Of a DNA stretch of 18,673 nt, positions 13,343 through 18,673 are shown piece after piece; positions within the stretch are counted from its first letter, which is position 1; each line of letters starts with the position of its first letter. The stretch is from contig CAKTMK010000044.1 of NCBI GenBank assembly GCA_934574045.1, positions 1 through 18,673 on the forward strand, in the 5' to 3' direction. This stretch comes from an uncultured Oscillibacter sp. (GTDB lineage Bacteria > Bacillota > Clostridia > Oscillospirales > Oscillospiraceae). Under the pieces are notes generated by a model. The model made no database searches, was not told the origin of the DNA, and saw only the letters and a program-made list of their open reading frames with translations. Position numbers and translations under genes: made by a program.

Positions 13343-15976
13343 TTATTCCGAAGTCCTCAATCGTTCCACCACAGTTCCTTTGTTAAAGAAGTGGAGAACG
13401 ATCAGCGGAATAACCGCAGCCAGCAGCAGATAAAGTACACCGATGACCAGAACCGGAACTAACGTGATATTCATAGTGAAGAACCACATAGATGGCGAGT
13501 TCAAGACATTTTTCAGCACCGTCACAGCAAGCAGCAGTGCAACTACTCCACCAATGATGTCTGCACCAGCGGCATAGTAGACGCCTTCATAAACCATCAG
13601 CCTTTGAAGCTGGCGATTTGTCATACCGATACTCTGCATAGTCGCAAACTCATGGCGGCGGGTGATAATATTGGTGATAATCATGTTTGTAAAGTTAATC
13701 AGTCCTGCCAAAGCCATAATACAGCCAATCAGACTGCCTACAACCAGAACCATACTTGCAACAGAATTTAATTGTTCTTTCAGTAATTTTGTTGAGGTAT
13801 AGGTAACAGAGGGGTTCTTTTCAATATAACTGCTCAAAAATTCCTCCATTTGCGGCTGTAAGGAAGCATCCATATCAAATCCATAGCTCAGCAGGGTTGG
13901 GGTCGTGTAAATCTGTTTGAACAGAGTGTCCGGCAAATACACAAAGGGCGCATCGCCACCAATATTCCCTATAGCCGTAGTTGTTGACGGCGTTTCGTCC
14001 TCAGTTCCAACGGTACAGGCTTTTGCAAGAATTGTGCAGGTTTTGACTAACTCGCCATCCCTGTAAAAAGAAATACTGTCGCCAATCTGTAACTGTTCTG
14101 TCAGGGGCGTACTTTTCGGACCACCACTCAGTCGGTCCAACCATTCTCCAATAATGACATATTCTCCAGTTAGCATTTTTTGTTTCAGTACATTAGGATC
14201 TGTTTCTCCATCATAAATCATCATATCCGCCCAAAAATGTTCGGAAGCGCCAAAAACATTTCCAAAGAAAAGATTTTCTGCATCCGGGGCAGTCTTCATA
14301 TTATAATTTCCAAAGGCTTTGCGGAGGCTACCGTCCTGATCTTCATAGGTTGAGGTACACTCCAGTCCCTCAAAACCATAATCAACCAACACGTTACTGT
14401 CATCTGCGGTATTGCGATAAAGATACCGTTCTTCTTCCAGACCGTCCTGCTCACGGATCATATCTACCACTTGCTGTGGAAGTGCATCTTCGTGATGTCG
14501 AAAGCCTTCCAAAGCATTGACTGCAATCGAATTATAGACGGTAAAATCTGTTTTCGTTGTGCGGGTAATCCACTTTTCTTCATCCATGCTCTGTGTCACA
14601 ATAATCATAGAGTTGAACAGAACGATACACAAAAGCATAGAAACAACGATGAATACACAGCGGCGTCTATTGCGTCCCAAGTTGGAAAATGCCATATGGG
14701 AGAGTTTTGCACCTCTGGTTCGTGTAACGGTTTTCTTTTTATAATCATCCTGCTCCGTATAGCGGATCGCCTCCATGGGAGGTACTTTTGCGGCCTTTTT
14801 GGCTGGTTTGCGGGTACTGATAAATACCGTCAGAATCGTAAACAAGGCAGCTATAATAAATAACACGGGGGAGGTCGATGTCTGCAAACTTGTCGTAGAA
14901 TACTCATAGCTAAAAATTTCCATTACTGCCGGAAGCAACGCCCGGCCAGCAAAGAACCCGGCAATTAAACCAATAGGCAGCCCAATCAGGGTCAGCCATA
15001 CCGCCTGCCGATTGACGATGCTTTTAATTTGCCGCGTAGAAGCACCAATCATCCGCAGTAAGCCATATTGCCGAACATCCTGCATAACGGAAATATCAAA
15101 AATATTATAAATCAGCAAATAGCCGCACAATACAAACATCAGCACAAATACTACGGCAAATAAGATGGACTCCGGAGAAATCATGGCTTTCCCCATCTGG
15201 TTTTCAACAGAGAGGATAAAGTTATCAGCAGACATATCCTTTGGATTGCCGCCAATAGAGTAGACAAAGTTATCCATCTGCTCCTGAATGTTCGTCTTGT
15301 CTTTCAGCACAACGTCAGAAAAAGTAACCCCTGAGATTTCTCCGTCCACTGCGCGGGTATTTTTCACTACATCCGGATTATCTTTTACAAACTGCTCTGA
15401 GAGAACCGCCACGCTGACCATATCGTTGCTTGCTTCCCACCAACCGGAAAGCACCATATCATAATGGTAGGTTTTTCCCCGAATTTCAAATTCCAGAGGA
15501 ACTTCTGCTCCAATCTCCGGTTCCACACCAAGGGCTTTTAAAGCCAGTTCGGTAGTAGCAATTTCATTTGCCTTTTCCGGTGCTGAACCATGCGTTGGCA
15601 CACAGAATGTAAGTTCCTGCTGTATGCTATCAGCATAGTTTAATTCAACAGAATGACCCAGGGCGTTGCTTGCATATCCAATCATCCGCCGATGACCTGC
15701 CTGCTCCACAAAATCACTGTTTTTCAGTTGCTCAAATTGCTCCTCTGTCATATAGCCGAAGGTTCCATCTCCCTTGCTGCCTTTCTGCATCTGCATAGAG
15801 AGCTGCATGGAGGATACCATGTTAAATGCCAGTGAAGTGATGGATGTAAACAAAAATGCTGTCAGAACGATCGCAAGAATCGCCGCCAGATTACGAACCT
15901 TATTCTTCTTGAAATATTGTTTAGACAGCCGTTTGATGGTTTTTGTATTATTATTGCCAAATAGAATGTCATTCAT
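13343..15976 (-). CDS. ABC transporter permease, FtsX/MacB type (large two-domain form)
   Basis: Membrane component of 877 residues of an ABC transporter. It has the tandem FtsX/MacB layout: helix 1 (about 30-51), a large extracytoplasmic domain (about 52-250), a three-helix block including LFAVVFVLMFVLCGYLLIYN, then a central helix after RCVFIVVSM, a second large extracytoplasmic domain, and three closing helices. About eight membrane helices result. The segment DISVMQDVRQYGLLRMIGAS and its counterpart ITRRHEFATMQSIGM are the conserved cytosolic coupling loops that contact the ATPase. The ATG at 15976 is chosen because GGGGGCGGG precedes it; a longer frame upstream runs into the ATPase gene. 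Such permeases usually move peptides, lipids or antibiotics by mechanotransmission; the substrate here is unknown. It is longer than BceB-type permeases (about 650 aa). Confidence 0.9.
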   Translation of the reverse strand: MNDILFGNNNTKTIKRLSKQYFKKNKVRNLAAILAIVLTAFLFTSITSLAFNMVSSMQLSMQMQKGSKGDGTFGYMTEEQFEQLKNSDFVEQAGHRRMIGYASNALGHSVELNYADSIQQELTFCVPTHGSAPEKANEIATTELALKALGVEPEIGAEVPLEFEIRGKTYHYDMVLSGWWEASNDMVSVAVLSEQFVKDNPDVVKNTRAVDGEISGVTFSDVVLKDKTNIQEQMDNFVYSIGGNPKDMSADNFILSVENQMGKAMISPESILFAVVFVLMFVLCGYLLIYNIFDISVMQDVRQYGLLRMIGASTRQIKSIVNRQAVWLTLIGLPIGLIAGFFAGRALLPAVMEIFSYEYSTTSLQTSTSPVLFIIAALFTILTVFISTRKPAKKAAKVPPMEAIRYTEQDDYKKKTVTRTRGAKLSHMAFSNLGRNRRRCVFIVVSMLLCIVLFNSMIIVTQSMDEEKWITRTTKTDFTVYNSIAVNALEGFRHHEDALPQQVVDMIREQDGLEEERYLYRNTADDSNVLVDYGFEGLECTSTYEDQDGSLRKAFGNYNMKTAPDAENLFFGNVFGASEHFWADMMIYDGETDPNVLKQKMLTGEYVIIGEWLDRLSGGPKSTPLTEQLQIGDSISFYRDGELVKTCTILAKACTVGTEDETPSTTTAIGNIGGDAPFVYLPDTLFKQIYTTPTLLSYGFDMDASLQPQMEEFLSSYIEKNPSVTYTSTKLLKEQLNSVASMVLVVGSLIGCIMALAGLINFTNMIITNIITRRHEFATMQSIGMTNRQLQRLMVYEGVYYAAGADIIGGVVALLLAVTVLKNVLNSPSMWFFTMNITLVPVLVIGVLYLLLAAVIPLIVLHFFNKGTVVERLRTSE

Positions 15977-15989
15977 AGTCCCGCCCCCT

Positions 15990-16655
15990 TTACTGTACGA
16001 TTTTGCCATCCTCAATCCGAATAATACGGTCGGCGAGCTGGGCGATCTCATTGTTATGAGTAATCATTACAAGAGTTTGTTGAAATTTCTGGCTGGTTAC
16101 TTTCAAAAGCCCCAGCACATCACTGCTGGTCTTGCTGTCCAGGTTGCCGGTAGGTTCGTCTGCCAGAACGATAGCGGGCTTCGACACCAGAGCGCGGGCA
16201 ATCGCCACACGCTGTTGCTGACCGCCGGAGAGGTTGTTGGGCATATTGTTCAGCTTATCCTCCAGCCCCAGCATCTGCACTACTTCTTTCATAAACTTCT
16301 TGTCTACTTTGTTTCCGTCCAGCTCCACAGGCAGCACGATGTTTTCGTAGACATTTAGCACCGGAACCAGATTGTAGTTCTGGAAGATGAAGCCAATCTT
16401 TCTCCTACGGAAGATAGTAAGCTGCTCATCTTTTAATGTGGAGAGTTCACGCCCATCCACAATAACCTTGCCGGAGGTAGGCACATCCAGCCCGCCAATC
16501 ATGTTCAGCAGAGTGGATTTGCCGCTGCCGGAGGTTCCTACGATGGCTACAAATTCGCCCTTTTCAATGGAGAGGGTCACACCATCCAAGGCTCTGGTAA
16601 TGTTCGGCTTTGCGCCATAATATTTTTTCAGTTCAGTCGTTTGCAAAATGCTCAT
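15990..16655 (-). CDS. ABC transporter ATP-binding protein, MacB/LolD/BceA type
   Basis: ATPase of 221 residues with all motifs intact: Walker A GTSGSGKST (40-48), Q-loop FQNYNL with Q92, signature LSGGQQQR (142-149), Walker B IVLADEP with E167 as catalytic base, D-loop NLDS, and H-loop THN with H200. It energises the permease whose gene starts 13 bases downstream, so the two form one operon. The ATG at 16655 is preferred over the one at 16667 because AAAGGATGG sits 8 bases before it, whereas the earlier ATG overlaps that site. The gene's upstream region carries the paired TGTGA boxes shared with the regulator operon. Confidence 0.95.
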   Translation of the reverse strand: MSILQTTELKKYYGAKPNITRALDGVTLSIEKGEFVAIVGTSGSGKSTLLNMIGGLDVPTSGKVIVDGRELSTLKDEQLTIFRRRKIGFIFQNYNLVPVLNVYENIVLPVELDGNKVDKKFMKEVVQMLGLEDKLNNMPNNLSGGQQQRVAIARALVSKPAIVLADEPTGNLDSKTSSDVLGLLKVTSQKFQQTLVMITHNNEIAQLADRIIRIEDGKIVQ

Positions 16656-16687
16656 AAAGAACACCATCCTTTCTTTTTGATAAATCC

Positions 16688-16720
16688 ATTGTAACGACCA
16701 AACCTCACAGAAATGTCACA
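16688..16720 (-). promoter_or_regulatory. ABC operon promoter with paired 11-bp-spaced operator boxes
   Basis: On the minus strand, TGTGACATTTC (16720-16710) is followed directly by TGTGAGGTTT (16709-16700). The second box starts 16 bases upstream of a TACAAT -10 (16693-16688), with no consensus -35. This is the usual layout of promoters activated by OmpR/PhoB-type regulators that bind direct repeats over the -35. The same design occurs upstream of the response-regulator gene at 18514-18546. Confidence 0.75.
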
Positions 16721-16741
16721 GCCGATATAATAAATTGCCCT

Positions 16742-16767
16742 GAAATGTCACAATTCTGTGACATTTC
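16742..16767. repeat. Perfect inverted repeat of the operator 11-mer
   Basis: GAAATGTCACA (16742-16752) and TGTGACATTTC (16757-16767) form a perfect 11-bp dyad with a 4-base spacer, between the kinase stop and the ABC promoter. The arms are exactly the box found at 16710-16720, 32 bases away (about three helical turns). On the minus strand the T run precedes the hairpin rather than follows it, so it is better read as extra regulator binding sites than as a terminator. Confidence 0.65.
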
Positions 16768-16778
16768 AAAAAAACAGG

Positions 16779-17810
16779 TTATTCATGGGGAAGAAAAACG
16801 GAGAATGTTGAGCCTGTTCCTACTTGAGAAGTTACTTGTATATAACCGTTCTGTAAGCTAATAATTTCCCTTGCGAGATACAGCCCAATGCCGATTCCCT
16901 CTATATCATGGACATTTTCTTCCCGATAAAAGCGCCTAAAAATTGCTCCCTGCTGGTTTTCGGGAATACCTTTGCCGGTGTCAGTAACGCTGACTTTTAG
17001 GTGCATTTCCCAGCTTTCAACGCAAACACGAATAGAACCGTACTCTGGCGTGTACTTAACTGCATTATCCAATATGTTAAATAAGGCTTCTGCTGTCCAT
17101 TTGCGGTCATGGGAAGCAACCAATGTTTCCGGGCAGTTTACTTCAACTTGTATGTGCTTTCTTTCAGCGTTCAGAAAGATACCGCCCAGAGCCATAGCCA
17201 GAGTATCATAGATGGGCTGCTGTTTCTTTTCAAGTGAGATGACGCCAGTTTCAAGTCGGGAAGTTTTTATCATAGCCTGCATTAAGAAATCCAGTTTATC
17301 AAGCTGTGTGCCACTGGCAAGTAGAAATTCCCGCTGTTTATCCTGTGGCACTTCTTGTTCTAATAAGGTGGCATTTATCATTTTTAAGTTTGCTATCGGT
17401 GTCTTTACCTGATGAGAAATATCGGAAATCAACTCCTGTAAGTCAGCTCGTTCACTGGCAACGTTGTTTTTGCTTTCCTGCATAACCTCATAAAGGCGCA
17501 CCAGCCGATGATTGATTTTATAAAATAGGTTTTCTTCTTCGGCAACCTGTGATATATCTATTTTTCCATTCATCATTTCGTCTAAGGTGCAGCAAAGCAT
17601 TTCAGAAAACAAAGTCAGCTTTTGCCTTATCAGTATCACAAAAACAGTAACACAAAGCAGAAAAAGCAGACAGAACGCCATGCTACAAAATACCACAGAC
17701 ATTTCTTTGGTCAGGATATATAGAACCGAAAACATGACCACGGATAAAAGTAAAATGGTAGTTGCCAGTATTATGCAGACTTTATTTAAGGAGAGTTTTT
17801 TTGAAATCAT
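16779..17810 (-). CDS. Sensor histidine kinase, short intramembrane-sensing type
   Basis: Kinase of 343 residues partnered with the response regulator whose gene it overlaps by 4 bases (ATGA). Two membrane helices (about 11-33 and 39-62) are separated by only a few residues outside the membrane, the hallmark of intramembrane-sensing kinases such as BceS. A linker leads to the dimerisation domain with H-box SDISHQVKTPIANLKM (phospho-acceptor H133). The ATPase domain has an N-box FNILDNAVKYTP (N249), G1-box DTGKGIP (277-283), F-box FRRFYR and G2-box GIGIGLYLA (305-313). The ATG at 17810 is chosen for the GGAGGAG site before it and the overlap. With almost no sensor of its own, it may receive its signal from the adjacent transporter, as BceS does (inference). 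Confidence 0.93.
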   Translation of the reverse strand: MISKKLSLNKVCIILATTILLLSVVMFSVLYILTKEMSVVFCSMAFCLLFLLCVTVFVILIRQKLTLFSEMLCCTLDEMMNGKIDISQVAEEENLFYKINHRLVRLYEVMQESKNNVASERADLQELISDISHQVKTPIANLKMINATLLEQEVPQDKQREFLLASGTQLDKLDFLMQAMIKTSRLETGVISLEKKQQPIYDTLAMALGGIFLNAERKHIQVEVNCPETLVASHDRKWTAEALFNILDNAVKYTPEYGSIRVCVESWEMHLKVSVTDTGKGIPENQQGAIFRRFYREENVHDIEGIGIGLYLAREIISLQNGYIQVTSQVGTGSTFSVFLPHE

Positions 17811-18490
17811 TTTTGCACTCCTCCAATCCACATATAGCCCATACCGTAAACGGTTTTGATGTAGGAATGCCGGTTCGTTTCAATTTTACTGCGGATGCGG
17901 CTGATCGTTGTGGTAAGTGCGTGTTCATCCACATAATTTTCATCTGCATCCCACAGCTTTTCAAGCAATACCTGCCGGGTCAGGACAGTTTGAGAATTTC
18001 TTGTCAGCACTTTTAGTAAACGATATTCCAATGATGTAAGGGTAATCGGCTGTCCTGCAAGACACGCTGATAATTCGGAAAAATTGATATACAAATTCCC
18101 ATCATCGTAGAAATCTCCGCCGGATTGTGCTGAAATGCGGTTCAGTAAAGCAGATACTTTCTTTTGGAACACGCTGATAGGAAAGGGCTTTGTTACATAA
18201 TCATCTGCGCCCAATTCAAATCCTTTCAGCATATCGCTTTCCATATCATTTGCGGTTAGAAAAATCACGGCGGTATCGGGACGGCGTTCTTTTACCTCGC
18301 GGCATATATCAAATCCGTTCCCATCCGGCAGATTGACATCCAAAACGATTAAATCATAGTCCTGTTTTTCAAGAAATCTTATGGCAACAGCCTTTGACAT
18401 AGCCCCATCCACGGAATATCCGACAGCCGACAGATTATAGCTTAATGTCTTATTCAAAAGCTGGTCATCTTCAACAACCAGTATTCGCAT
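17807..18490 (-). CDS. OmpR/PhoB-family response regulator
   Basis: Response regulator of 227 residues. The receiver domain (about 1-115) has acidic residues E7/D8/D9, phospho-acceptor D51 in IVLDVNLPDGNG, T79 and K101 in VTKPF. The C-terminal winged-helix domain (about 128-223) includes LTSLEYRLLKVL, the recognition-helix region VDEHALTTTISRIRSKIE and the closing hairpin IKTVYGMGYMW. The start ATG at 18490 has AAAAAGGATG upstream. It forms an operon with the kinase (ATGA overlap). It probably binds the paired TGTGA boxes in front of its own gene and of the ABC operon, which share spacing to the -10. It is the first complete gene of the acquired module. Confidence 0.95.
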   Translation of the reverse strand: MRILVVEDDQLLNKTLSYNLSAVGYSVDGAMSKAVAIRFLEKQDYDLIVLDVNLPDGNGFDICREVKERRPDTAVIFLTANDMESDMLKGFELGADDYVTKPFPISVFQKKVSALLNRISAQSGGDFYDDGNLYINFSELSACLAGQPITLTSLEYRLLKVLTRNSQTVLTRQVLLEKLWDADENYVDEHALTTTISRIRSKIETNRHSYIKTVYGMGYMWIGGVQK

Positions 18491-18513
18491 AGTATCACAT
18501 CCTTTTTCTTTTT

Positions 18514-18546
18514 ATAGTATCAGCAAAATGTCACAGAAACCTCACA
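18514..18546 (-). promoter_or_regulatory. Promoter of the response regulator/kinase operon with paired operator boxes
   Basis: On the minus strand, TGTGAGGTTTC (18546-18536) is followed by TGTGACATTTT (18535-18525). The second box starts 16 bases upstream of a TACTAT -10 (18519-18514). Box period (11 bases) and distance to the -10 are identical to those at the ABC promoter, with the two box variants in reverse order. The leader would be about 15-20 bases. Confidence 0.75.
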
Positions 18547-18559
18547 ACGAGAAAAAAAT

Positions 18560-18673
18560 TTAGTATTCAGTCAGCTCCACAATTACATTACTCTGCTGAT
18601 ACAGCCAGTCCGTAAATTCTTTCGGGCTGGCTGTTCCTGTTTTTACAGCCTTTTTTCTCTGTAATGCTTCTTT
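18560..18673 (-). CDS. C-terminal end of an unidentified protein, cut by the right edge
   Basis: A minus-strand frame enters from the right edge and stays open for 37 codons until a TAA at 18560-18562. The translated end includes TASPKEFTDWLYQQSNVIVE and finishes LTEY. It reads like real protein (balanced composition, amphipathic helix, no low complexity) and its codon use matches the AT-rich module. I do not recognise the family. It ends only about 14 bases before the operator boxes of the regulator operon, with no terminator between, so read-through into the TCS genes is possible. Confidence 0.65.
   Translation of the reverse strand, partial: KEALQRKKAVKTGTASPKEFTDWLYQQSNVIVELTEY

Larger units (their letters stand above)
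13193..18673. mobile_element. Probable horizontally acquired AT-rich segment (ABC transporter/TCS cargo), right end outside the window
   Basis: From the break in the XRE gene to the right edge, base composition changes from GC-rich to clearly AT-richer (judged by eye, not computed), codon use changes with it, and all genes lie on the minus strand. The segment holds a self-contained module: response regulator, sensor kinase, ABC ATPase, permease and the end of another gene. No integrase, transposase or terminal repeat is visible, so the type of element is undetermined; a genomic island or integrative element whose other end lies beyond the window is the simplest reading. Confidence 0.5.

Noticed and set aside
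16742..16767. The perfect hairpin read as a terminator of the kinase gene
   Set aside because: On the minus strand the T run comes before the stem, and the arms equal the operator boxes, so a regulatory role explains it better. Termination is not fully excluded.

Overview
The window looks like a high-GC Clostridia (Firmicutes) chromosome, probably a gut Oscillospirales-type bacterium. This is inferred from Shine-Dalgarno sites of the AAGGAGG type, LytTR/GHKL two-component systems, DUF4428/SHOCT and C11-peptidase lipoproteins, and GC-rich codon use. Bases 1 to about 13,190 share this GC-rich character. From about 13,193 to the right edge the sequence becomes visibly AT-richer, and the change falls inside a broken XRE-type regulator gene, so the last 5.5 kb is probably horizontally acquired.

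Layout: (1) 1-953: an unrecognised gene, possibly cut by the left edge, ending in a strong terminator. (2) 1184-3370, minus strand: a three-gene operon of a LytTR protein with a degenerate receiver, an intact LytTR response regulator, and a GHKL histidine kinase with a single membrane helix. (3) 3548-4723, minus strand: a large regulator with an excisionase/MerR-like HTH at the N-terminus and a LuxR HTH at the C-terminus. It is transcribed divergently from (4) 4971-6976, plus strand: a second LytTR response regulator and polytopic GHKL kinase pair. (5) 7100-11090, plus strand: a run of envelope genes encoding a small lipoprotein, a LemA-family protein, a DUF4428 zinc-ribbon/SHOCT protein and a C11 (clostripain-family) peptidase lipoprotein. 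(6) 11159-11947, minus strand: a polysaccharide deacetylase sharing a bidirectional terminator with the peptidase. (7) 12083-12813, minus strand: a small membrane protein coupled to an XRE regulator, with a well-formed promoter. (8) 13071-13208: the first 41 or so codons of another XRE gene with its promoter, ending abruptly at the junction.

The AT-rich block (minus strand) encodes an OmpR-family response regulator, a short intramembrane-sensing-type histidine kinase, an ABC ATPase and an 877-residue FtsX/MacB-type permease, ending in a strong terminator. The end of a further gene enters from the right edge. The TCS operon and the ABC operon have promoters of the same design: two 11-bp-spaced TGTGA(C/G)(A/G)TTT boxes placed at the same distance from a TAC(A/T)AT -10 element. 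This suggests that the response regulator controls both its own operon and the transporter. The arrangement resembles antimicrobial-peptide sensing and resistance modules, but the substrate cannot be read from the sequence.

The most interesting points are the insertion junction, the matched operators, the stacking of two LytTR systems around a double-HTH regulator, and the degenerate LytTR protein. I found no CRISPR array, tRNA, rRNA, transposase or integrase in the window.
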